Positions 1 through 7,096 of a stretch of DNA of 7,096 nt are shown here, piece after piece. Within the stretch, counting starts at the first letter, position 1; every line of letters starts with the position of its first letter. The notes beneath the pieces are model-generated. The model was not told the origin of the DNA. It made no database searches and saw only the letters and a program-made list of their open reading frames with translations. Source of the stretch: Acidimicrobiales bacterium. GTDB taxonomy: Bacteria; Actinomycetota; Acidimicrobiia; Acidimicrobiales; RAAP-2. Location: positions 1 through 7,096 of the forward strand of contig JASHWO010000083.1 of assembly GCA_030044045.1 (NCBI GenBank), written 5' to 3'. The position numbers and the translations under genes are program-made.

Positions 1-1152
1 CGCATCCAGGAGGGGGTGGTGTCGCTCCACTCCTACGGGGGCATCTTCCACCGCAACGTGGCCGCCTCCGGGGTGATCCCCCAGATCAGCGTGGTCCTGG
101 GGCCGTGTGCCGGCGGGGCCGTCTACTCGCCGGCCATGACCGACTTCATCTTCATGGTCCAGGGCACCTCCCACATGTTCATCACCGGTCCCGACGTAGT
201 GAAGACGGTGACCGGCGAGGACGTCACCCTGGAGGAGCTGGGTGGGGCCATGAGCCACGCCACCAAGTCCGGGGTGGCCACCTTCGTCTCGGCCGACGAG
301 AAGGCCTGCCTGGACGACGTCCGGTACCTGCTGTCGTTCCTGCCCTCGAACAACCTGGAGGAGCCCCCGCCGGTGGTGACCGGCGACGATCCGGAGCGGG
401 AGACCCCCGAGCTGGTGGACCTGATGCCAGCCTCGCCCAACCAGCCCTACGACATGAAGAACGTCGTCACCGCGGTGGTCGACGACGGCGACTACCTGGA
501 GGTGCACGCCCACTGGGCCATGTCGATCACCTGCGGCTTCGCCCGTATCGACGGCCGGGTGGTGGGCATCGTGGGCAACCAGCCGGCGGTGCTGGCCGGG
601 GTGCTGGACATCGACTCGTCGGAGAAGGCGGCCCGGTTCGTCCGCACCTGCGACGCCTTCAACATCCCGCTGGTCACCTTCGTCGACGTGCCCGGCTTCA
701 TGCCCGGCACCGACCAGGAGTACGGCGGCATCATCCGTCACGGGGCCAAGCTGCTCTACGCCTACTGCGAGGCCACGGTCCCCCGCATCCAGGTCATCAC
801 CCGGAAGGCCTACGGCGGGGCCTACGTGGTGATGAACTCCAAGTCGATCGGGGCGGACCTGGCCTACGCCTGGCCCTCGGCCGAGCTGGCGGTGATGGGC
901 CCCCAAGGGGCGGTGGAGATCGTCTACCGTCGGGAGCTGGCCGAGGCCGCCGACCCGGTGGCCCGGCGGGCGGAGCTGGTGGAGGAGTACACCGAGCGCT
1001 ACGCCACCCCCTACATCGCCGCCGAGCGGGGCTACGTGGACGACGTCATCTCGCCGGCCGACACCCGCCGGGTGCTGGTACGGGCGCTGGCCATGCTGGC
1101 CTCCAAGCGGGAGGAGCTGCCGAAGCGCAAGCACGGGAACGTGCCCCTGTGA
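1..1152 (+). CDS. pccB: Acyl-CoA carboxylase beta (carboxyltransferase) subunit, propionyl-CoA carboxylase type, 5'-truncated
   Basis: Carboxyltransferase subunit of a cytosolic biotin-dependent acyl-CoA carboxylase. It moves CO2 from carboxybiotin on the alpha subunit to an acyl-CoA, classically propionyl-CoA to methylmalonyl-CoA. The frame is open from base 1 (it begins RIQEGVVSL), so the start lies outside; 383 codons remain of a usual 520-540. The N-terminal half-domain carries [16 protein letters not shown] at codons 34-49 and [19 protein letters not shown] shortly after. The C-terminal half-domain carries [16 protein letters not shown], then [18 protein letters not shown] and [17 protein letters not shown]. 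The protein ends KRKHGNVPL, the usual family C-terminus. The residue after GGAY is Val (826-828), where the Streptomyces propionyl-CoA enzyme has Asp, so acetyl- or butyryl-CoA may also be substrates. The gene converges on the - strand operon; no alpha (biotin carboxylase) subunit is in view. The family is certain; the propionyl-CoA preference is inferred. Confidence 0.93.
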   Translation, partial: RIQEGVVSLHSYGGIFHRNVAASGVIPQISVVLGPCAGGAVYSPAMTDFIFMVQGTSHMFITGPDVVKTVTGEDVTLEELGGAMSHATKSGVATFVSADEKACLDDVRYLLSFLPSNNLEEPPPVVTGDDPERETPELVDLMPASPNQPYDMKNVVTAVVDDGDYLEVHAHWAMSITCGFARIDGRVVGIVGNQPAVLAGVLDIDSSEKAARFVRTCDAFNIPLVTFVDVPGFMPGTDQEYGGIIRHGAKLLYAYCEATVPRIQVITRKAYGGAYVVMNSKSIGADLAYAWPSAELAVMGPQGAVEIVYRRELAEAADPVARRAELVEEYTERYATPYIAAERGYVDDVISPADTRRVLVRALAMLASKREELPKRKHGNVPL

Positions 1153-1178
1153 CCGGCCTGGCGACGAGCGAGCCGGAT

Positions 1179-1261
1179 CCCGGTACGGCCGGCGTGGGGC
1201 AGGGGCCCCACGCAGCGGAGGAGCCTGGGTTGGGGTGCCCAGGCGGGCTGAGCAACACAGC
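1179..1261 (+). repeat. Structured dispersed repeat, copy A
   Basis: This 83-bp element begins 26 bp after the carboxylase stop. It aligns without gaps to the reverse complement of 5967-6049, with about 71 of 83 bases identical by hand count. It can fold into two strong hairpins: GCGTGGGG (1192-1199) with CCCCACGC (1206-1213), and GCCTGGG (1223-1229) with CCCAGGC (1238-1244). The conserved linker CGGAGGAGCC lies between them, and a weak GCTG/CAGC stem follows. Loops are G-rich on this strand and C-rich on the other. No T tract follows, so it is not a standard terminator. Its function is unknown. It could be a REP-like repeat, a non-autonomous element, or a small-RNA or regulatory RNA motif. 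Confidence 0.8.
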
Positions 1262-1333
1262 AGTAGTGGCCATGGTGGCAGCCGCGGTTGACCAACTGTG
1301 GCCCGGCGCGGCGGCTCCCGTCGGCGGCCCTGA

Positions 1334-1352
1334 CCAGGCCCACCGGGCCTGG
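1334..1352. terminator. Possible terminator hairpin between convergent genes
   Basis: A perfect 7-bp stem, CCAGGCC (1334-1340) with GGCCTGG (1346-1352), closes the five-base loop CACCG. It sits between the carboxylase stop (1152) and the amidohydrolase stop (1406), where either transcript would end. No U tract follows on either strand. This is common for actinobacterial hairpin terminators but weakens the call, since GC-rich DNA forms such stems by chance. The rest of 1153-1405 holds repeat copy A and no convincing gene. Confidence 0.3.
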
Positions 1353-1405
1353 CGCTTCAGCGGCCGGTGGTGGATCCGGCCGGTGCCGGCCCGTCGCGAG
1401 CGGCC

Positions 1406-3043
1406 CTAGAGCAACACCCCGGGCCGGGCGTCCGGGCAAGGCTCGCCGTCCAGCCGCACCGGCACCCCGTTGACCAGGACGTGGGCCATCCCCACTGGGG
1501 CGTCGGCGGTGAGGCGCTCGCCGTCGGCCGGGAAGTCCCGGAGCCGCCGCAGCGGTCCAGGGGCCACGGTGTCCGGGTCGAAGACGCAGAGGTCGGCCGC
1601 TTTGCCGACCTCGACCGTGCCCCGGTCGGCCAGGCCGTAGACGGCGGCCGGCTCGCCGGTCAGCTTGTGCACGGCCCGCTCCAGCGGCATGACCTCCCGC
1701 TCCCGCACCCAGTTGCCCAGCAGGTCGGTGGCGAAGCAGGCGTCACAGAGCTGGGAGACGTGGGCGCCCGAGTCGGCCAGACCCAGCAGCACGTTGTCCC
1801 GGGGGAGGAGCCAGGCGATGGCCTCTTGGTCGTCGTTGGCCACCACCGACCAGAAGCGGGTGGTGAGGTCGTCGGCCAGGGAGAGGTCGAGCACCACGTC
1901 GAGCGGCGTCACGCCCTGCTCGGCCGCCAGGTCCAGCACCGGGCGGTCGGCCAGGTCGGGGCGGGACGCCGACTCGGCCACCGAGACCGCCGCCCAGTTG
2001 AAGGGGATCCCCGAGCCCAGGTCCTCGCCGGCCCGGGCCCGCCAGGCCGGGTCCCGGTAGGCGGCGATCCGCTCCTCCCGGCCGGCATCCATCAGGGCGG
2101 CGAAGCTGGGACGGGTGTTCAGGGTGAACGGCTCGGCCAGGTTCATCTGGAAGACCAGCGGCCGGCAGGACACCTGGGGCCACACCTCGACCCCCTCGGC
2201 CCGGGCGGCGTCGTGCTGCTCGACCACGCCCCGGTGGTAGGGGAAGCCCTTCACGGTGAGCAGCGCCGTCCAGGTGAAGGGCCGGCCCACCTCCCGCTGG
2301 AGGGCGAAGACCTCCTCGTGGGGGATCACCCCGCCGGGCAGCAGGGCCACCACCCCCCGGCCGGCCCGGCGCACCGGCTCCAGCAGGGCCCGCAGCTCGG
2401 CCAGGTCGGCCACCCGGGAGGGCACCGGCCGGCCGTGGTCGCCGTTGTGCGTGGGGGAGGCGCTGGTGGCGAAGCCGATGGCCCCGCCGTCCATGGCCTC
2501 GGCCACCGTGGCCTGCATGCGGGCCAGCTCGTCCTCGGTGGCCGGCCGCTCGTAGGCCGCCTCGCCCATGACGTAGAGGCGGACCGCGGTGTGGCCCACG
2601 TAGCAGCCGTAGTTCAGCGCCGTGCCCCGCCGCCCGATGGCCGCCAGGTACTGGGGGAAGGTCTCGAACTCGTCCCACGGCACCCCGACCGAGAGGGTGT
2701 CGAAGCTCATGTCCTCCACGTGCTGGAGGGTGCGGGCCATGAGGGCCACGTCCCCGGCCCGGATCGGGGCGATGGAGAAGCCTGTGTTGCCGGCCACCAC
2801 CGACGTCACCCCGTGGTGGGACGACGGGGTGAGGCGGGGATCCCAGAAGACCTGGGCGTCGTAGTGGGTGTGGATGTCGACGAAGCCGGGGGCGACCACC
2901 TGGCCCGACGCATCGAGCTCCCGGTCGCCCCGCAAGCCGGTGCCGACGGCGGCGACGCGGCCGCCGGTGATGCCCACGTCGGCCGGCCGGCCGGGCGCCC
3001 CCGTCCCGTCGACCAGCGTGCCCCCCTTGATGACGGTGTCCAT
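1406..3043 (-). CDS. Amidohydrolase, N-acyl-D-amino-acid deacylase-like (COG3653-type)
   Basis: Cytosolic metal-dependent hydrolase of the amidohydrolase superfamily, about 545 residues, close to the usual 530-580 for this group. The N-terminal beta-sandwich strand reads MDTVIKGGTLVDGTG. The metal-binding HTH is at residues 58-60 (FVDIHTHYDAQ), the barrel motif GVTSVVAGNTGFSIAP at about 78-93, the late catalytic Asp in LADSGAH at 424, and the C-terminal sandwich in GKAADLCVFDP. D-aminoacylases usually have GNCG, whose Cys binds zinc; here it is GNTG (Thr87), so the metal site or substrate may differ. The start was chosen at 3043 because family members begin there; an in-frame ATG at 3061 would add MGDDRG, and neither has a well-spaced Shine-Dalgarno sequence. 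It is the last gene of the operon, 33 bp after the mutase stop. The substrate is not predictable: N-acyl-D-amino acid, another amide, or a cyclic imide are all possible. Confidence 0.88.
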   Translation of the reverse strand: MDTVIKGGTLVDGTGAPGRPADVGITGGRVAAVGTGLRGDRELDASGQVVAPGFVDIHTHYDAQVFWDPRLTPSSHHGVTSVVAGNTGFSIAPIRAGDVALMARTLQHVEDMSFDTLSVGVPWDEFETFPQYLAAIGRRGTALNYGCYVGHTAVRLYVMGEAAYERPATEDELARMQATVAEAMDGGAIGFATSASPTHNGDHGRPVPSRVADLAELRALLEPVRRAGRGVVALLPGGVIPHEEVFALQREVGRPFTWTALLTVKGFPYHRGVVEQHDAARAEGVEVWPQVSCRPLVFQMNLAEPFTLNTRPSFAALMDAGREERIAAYRDPAWRARAGEDLGSGIPFNWAAVSVAESASRPDLADRPVLDLAAEQGVTPLDVVLDLSLADDLTTRFWSVVANDDQEAIAWLLPRDNVLLGLADSGAHVSQLCDACFATDLLGNWVREREVMPLERAVHKLTGEPAAVYGLADRGTVEVGKAADLCVFDPDTVAPGPLRRLRDFPADGERLTADAPVGMAHVLVNGVPVRLDGEPCPDARPGVLL

Positions 3044-3076
3044 GCCCCTATCGTCGCCCATCCGGGCCGCCGCCGG

Positions 3077-5047
<1,971 letters not shown>

Positions 5048-5050
5048 CGG

Positions 5051-5058
5051 CCCCTTCC
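5051..5058 (-). promoter_or_regulatory. Ribosome binding site deciding the GTG start of the mutase gene
   Basis: Read on the - strand, GGAAGGGG lies in the 17-bp gap after the dehydrogenase stop. The GGAAGG core is five bases from the GTG at 5047 and eleven from the alternative GTG at 5041. The spacing favours 5047. Confidence 0.6.
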
Positions 5059-5064
5059 GTGGCC

Positions 5065-5922
5065 CTATCCATGGCCGTACTCGTAGAAGCCGTGGCCGGA
5101 CTTCCGGCCCAGGGTCCCGGCCGCCACCATGCGCCGCAGGAGCGGCACGGCCGCGCCGTTCGGGTCGCGGTACTCCTCGTACAGCGCGTCGAGGATGGCC
5201 AGCGAGGTGTCCAGCCCGACCAGGTCGAGCAGGGCGAACGGCCCCATGGGGAAGCCGCACCCGCCCTTCATGGCGGCGTCGATCCCGTCGCGGGTGGCCA
5301 CTCCCTGCTCCAGGAGGCGGACGGCGTTGTTCAGGTAGGGGAAGAGGAGGGCGTTGACCACGAAGCCGGCCCGGTCCTTCACCTCGACCGGCTCCTTGCC
5401 GCAGGCCTCGGCGAAGGCCACGGCGGCAGCGACGGTCTCGTCCGAGGCGGTCAGCGGGCGGACCACCTCCACCAGTGACATCACCGGGGCCGGGTTGAAG
5501 AAGTGCACCCCGCACACCCGGTCGGGCCGGCCGGTGGCCATGGCCAGCTCCACCACCGGCAGGGTGGACGTGTTCGTGGCCAGGATGGTGCCGTCGGGGC
5601 ACACCCGGTCGAGCTCGGTGAAGAGCTGTTGCTTCACCGCCAGGTCCTCCACCACCGACTCGACCACCAGGTCCGACCCGGCCAGCTCGTCCAGGTTCGA
5701 CGTGGCCGTGATCCGGGCCAGGATCTCCTCGCGCTCGGCTTCGGTGCGCTTGCCCTTCTCCACCTGGCGGGCCAGCGACTTCTCCAGGCCGGCCACCATG
5801 GCCTCGGCCGCGGTCTGGGTCCGGCTCCGCACCACCACGTCGTGCCCGTGGGCCGCCGCCACCTCGGCGATCCCCGACCCCATGATCCCCGATCCCACGA
5901 TGCCCACACGCCTGATCGTCAT
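5065..5922 (-). CDS. 3-hydroxybutyryl-CoA dehydrogenase (FadB2/Hbd family)
   Basis: Cytosolic short 3-hydroxyacyl-CoA dehydrogenase interconverting acetoacetyl-CoA and 3-hydroxybutyryl-CoA; 285 residues, the usual length. The Rossmann motif GIVGSGIMGSGIAE is at 7-20. Catalytic features are NTST (117-120), VHFFNPAPVMSLVE with H140 and E152 as the His-Glu pair, and Asn190 in FVVNALLFPYLNNA. The C-terminal dimerisation domain includes GFPMGPFALLDLVGLDTS and ends LGRKSGHGFYEY. After the second Rossmann strand (DVVV) come R32-S33-R34, where NAD-dependent relatives carry an acidic residue; this suggests NADP(H). It is the first gene of the operon, followed after 17 bp by the mutase. Together they suggest the ethylmalonyl-CoA pathway, in which 3-hydroxybutyryl-CoA leads to crotonyl-CoA. 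The start ATG at 5922 has no Shine-Dalgarno but fits a leaderless promoter. Beta-oxidation or butyrate or polyhydroxybutyrate metabolism are other possible roles. Confidence 0.93.
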   Translation of the reverse strand: MTIRRVGIVGSGIMGSGIAEVAAAHGHDVVVRSRTQTAAEAMVAGLEKSLARQVEKGKRTEAEREEILARITATSNLDELAGSDLVVESVVEDLAVKQQLFTELDRVCPDGTILATNTSTLPVVELAMATGRPDRVCGVHFFNPAPVMSLVEVVRPLTASDETVAAAVAFAEACGKEPVEVKDRAGFVVNALLFPYLNNAVRLLEQGVATRDGIDAAMKGGCGFPMGPFALLDLVGLDTSLAILDALYEEYRDPNGAAVPLLRRMVAAGTLGRKSGHGFYEYGHG

Positions 5923-5928
5923 GAACCG

Positions 5929-5956
5929 ATGCTATCCGCGCCCTACGAATCGGTAA
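5929..5956 (-). promoter_or_regulatory. Candidate leaderless promoter of the dehydrogenase-mutase-amidohydrolase operon
   Basis: On the - strand, TAGCAT (5934-5929) fits the actinobacterial -10 pattern TAnnnT. It lies six bases before the ATG at 5922, the spacing expected if transcription starts on the A of ATG. There is no Shine-Dalgarno sequence before that ATG, which agrees with a leaderless mRNA. The -35 match is poor: TTACCG at 5956-5951, with a 16-base spacer. Confidence 0.4.
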
Positions 5957-5966
5957 CTTGCCGGCG

Positions 5967-6049
5967 GCTGTGCTGCTCAGCCCGCCAGGGGCCCCAACCC
6001 CTGGCTCCTCCGATGCGTGGGCCCCCAACCCCACGCCGGCCGTATCGGG
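5967..6049 (-). repeat. Structured dispersed repeat, copy B (inverted relative to copy A)
   Basis: This is the reverse-complement counterpart of 1179-1261, with about 71 of 83 bases identical and no gaps. On the + strand its hairpins are GCCAGGGG (5984-5991) with CCCCTGGC (5998-6005), and GCGTGGG (6015-6021) with CCCACGC (6030-6036). The linker is conserved. The T-A pair in the middle of one stem of copy A is an A-T pair here, so pairing is kept while sequence changes. It lies 45 bp upstream of the dehydrogenase start, inside the divergent intergenic region. A GGCTG/CAGCC stem next to it is stronger than in copy A. Confidence 0.8.
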
Positions 6050-6117
6050 CCCGGCCCTGCCGCTGCCCCCGCCCCTGGCCACACAGAAATTCCCCCACCC
6101 CCCTTCCCTTCGACGGG

Positions 6118-6130
6118 GTACCTGTGGTAC
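6118..6130. promoter_or_regulatory. Palindrome GTACC-TGT-GGTAC, possible operator
   Basis: A perfect 5-bp inverted repeat with a three-base centre lies about 90 bp before the ATG at 6220. It overlaps TACAAC (6128-6133), a weak -10 candidate for the + strand gene. No good -35 was seen, and no regulator family is recognisable from the site. Confidence 0.3.
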
Positions 6131-6149
6131 AACCCGTTCCAGCGTTTGT

Positions 6150-6179
6150 TCGAACCGCGGCGGTCTGCCGCGGCTTCGA
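6150..6179. promoter_or_regulatory. Hairpin or palindrome in the leader of the secreted-protein gene
   Basis: The arms TCGAACCGCGGC (6150-6161) and GCCGCGGCTTCGA (6167-6179) form a 12-bp stem with one bulged C and the loop GGTCT. It ends 40 bp before the ATG at 6220. It could be an operator or a 5' leader structure. No T tract follows, so it is unlikely to terminate transcription. Confidence 0.4.
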
Positions 6180-6207
6180 CAGCGGGTCACACTGACGAGC
6201 GGCGGTT

Positions 6208-6215
6208 GAAGGGGG
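6208..6215 (+). promoter_or_regulatory. Ribosome binding site before ATG 6220
   Basis: GAAGGGGG is followed by TTCC and then ATG at 6220, a short but acceptable spacing. It supports 6220 as the start rather than the in-frame ATG at 6277, which has only a weak purine stretch before it. Confidence 0.5.
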
Positions 6216-6219
6216 TTCC

Positions 6220-7096
6220 ATGCAGATCCGGCGGTTCGGTGGCGACAACGTTCGCGCCGAGACGAACGAGACGCCCATGACGGGCTCGTCTCGAATTATC
6301 GGGGGGGGGGTAGCAACGCCCTAACCTCGGGGTTCGCGCCCACTGGCGCAGATTTCTCACGTACGACCGGCGGCTCGGCCCGCCGGTTCTTCGCGTCCGG
6401 GGGGTTCCTCGGGCGCGTGGTGGCCGGCTTCAGTGCCGTCGTCCTGCTGGCCGGTGTGCTCACCGTGTCGGTGGCCGAGACCCCGGCCCAGGCCACCACG
6501 GCGACGACCGTGTCGCTGTCGATGACCGGCGGCACCTACGCCACCCACCACGGCACCCCCACAGCCCTGCCGGCCACAGCCTCGGCCGGCTTCACCGCCA
6601 AGGAGACACCGACAAAGGGGACACTGTCCACAGGGACCCTCACCGTCCCGTCCTTGACGGCCACCACAACACGCGGGGCCGTCGTGGCGAGCGTGCTCCA
6701 GATGCCCGGCACCAAGGCCACAGGCGCGGTCACCACAGCCGGGGCGGTCTCGATCGGGGTGACAGTCGAGTACCGCTACCACGTCATCCGGCCGATCACA
6801 GAGACCTGCACCAGCGCGCACCCGGTGCGCATCGTGCTGCTCTCTGCTCCCACAGCCCCGTACTCCAAGACCACCAAGTCGGTCACGGTCAAGGACCCGA
6901 CAATCACAGTGCCTACCTTCGGGTCGACGACATGCAGCCTGGCCGCCGGCACACTGAGCAAGACAACCTCGGGGGCGGGTGGTGAGCTGAGCCTCACCTT
7001 GCACGGGACACTGTCCCTGCCACCCCCGCCCGTCCCGACCACGCTCTCACTGGCGGCCACCCCGGCCAGCCCCCAGCTCACAGGCACCTCGGTGAC
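6220..7096 (+). pseudogene. Secreted Thr-rich surface or exported protein, frame interrupted at a G10 tract, 3' end outside the window
   Basis: From ATG 6220 the frame reads MQIRRFGGDN and onward for 30 codons, enters ten G, and stops at TAA 6322-6324. Another frame is open from 6210 to the window end and lacks ATG before the coding stretch (first GTG at 6417). One extra G (or two fewer) joins the two into one protein of at least 292 residues; third-position G/C is high in the first frame before the run and in the second after it. The joined protein has SARRFFASGGFLGR (53-66), a hydrophobic stretch VVAGFSAVVLLAGVLTVSVA and a likely cleavage site after TPAQA (about 91): an export signal with a twin-arginine-like RR. 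Beyond it lies a Thr/Ser/Val-rich, probably beta-sheet region with two cysteines (197, 239) that may pair, and a PPPPVP linker near 268-273. I do not recognise the family. ACA codons are unusually common from 6561 on. It may be a true frameshift, a phase-variable gene, or an assembly error. Confidence 0.7.
6301..6310 (+). repeat. Homopolymeric G10 tract inside a coding region
   Basis: Ten consecutive G follow TCGAATTATC. The tract sits exactly where the coding frame changes from that of ATG 6220 to that of the secreted-protein body. With 10 G the product ends seven codons into the next stretch; with 9 G, TAG follows directly; with 11 G the frame runs to the window end. Confidence 0.95.

Noticed and set aside
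1046..1273. Small - strand open frame whose peptide resembles one read from the other intergenic region (5958-6209)
   Set aside because: The peptide similarity (AVLLSPPG...PTPAV) comes from the shared 83-bp repeat. The hairpins and the compensatory change suggest the DNA or RNA structure is conserved, not a protein.
105..1409. Second + strand open frame over the carboxylase gene and the intergenic region
   Set aside because: It is out of frame with a clear carboxyltransferase and gives a low-complexity Arg/Gly/His-rich product. Its tail merely translates repeat copy A.
6146..6157. LexA/SOS box suggested by GTTCGAAC
   Set aside because: The mycobacterial-type box needs GAAC and GTTC separated by four bases. 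Here the halves are fused, and the sequence is better explained as part of the 6150-6179 hairpin.
5048..6190. Upstream extension of the mutase frame by about 380 codons
   Set aside because: The extension runs through the dehydrogenase gene in another frame and through repeat copy B. Family similarity begins only at DRPWLMRTY, and a ribosome binding site supports the GTG at 5047.
5923..6219. Cobalamin riboswitch upstream of the operon with the B12-dependent mutase
   Set aside because: No B12-box-like sequence was found on the - strand, the region is short, and a leaderless start would leave no room. Repeat copy B does not match the known aptamer.
6357..7087. Several - strand open frames opposite the secreted-protein gene
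   Set aside because: They overlap each other in different frames, lack recognisable domains, and lie opposite a continuous + strand frame with strong coding signals and an export signal.

Overview
The window comes from a very GC-rich genome with strong third-position G/C, GTG starts, a possible leaderless start and actinobacterial-type protein sequences. This suggests an actinomycetotal chromosome, possibly Acidimicrobiia-like, but lineage cannot be fixed from this DNA alone. No transposase, integrase, CRISPR array, tRNA or rRNA was seen.

Layout. (1) 1-1152, + strand: the C-terminal three quarters of a biotin-dependent acyl-CoA carboxylase beta (carboxyltransferase) subunit, cut by the window edge. 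(2) 1153-1405: a convergent intergenic region with copy A of an 83-bp structured repeat and a possible terminator hairpin. (3) 5922 down to 1406, - strand: a compact three-gene operon in the order 3-hydroxybutyryl-CoA dehydrogenase, ethylmalonyl-CoA mutase (MeaA/Ecm type, with its own B12 domain), and an amidohydrolase of the D-aminoacylase-like group. Gaps between genes are 17 and 33 bp. (4) 5923-6219: a divergent intergenic region with copy B of the repeat in inverted orientation, a candidate leaderless promoter for the operon, and two palindromes in front of the next gene. (5) 6220 to the end, + strand: a gene for a secreted, Thr-rich beta-type protein whose frame is broken at a run of ten G (6301-6310) and which runs off the window.

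How the genes fit together. The dehydrogenase converts acetoacetyl-CoA and 3-hydroxybutyryl-CoA. Ethylmalonyl-CoA mutase is a signature enzyme of the ethylmalonyl-CoA pathway of acetyl-CoA assimilation. Propionyl-CoA carboxylase closes the C3/C4 end of that pathway, and the carboxylase beta subunit here may play that part. The amidohydrolase has no obvious pathway role. The key enzyme crotonyl-CoA carboxylase/reductase is not in the window.

Points of most interest are the G10 tract that splits an otherwise continuous secreted-protein frame, the inverted pair of repeats (about 71 of 83 identical bases, with a compensatory base change in one stem) bracketing the operon, an abrupt rise of ACA codons in the secreted-protein gene, and an RSR motif suggesting NADP use by the dehydrogenase.
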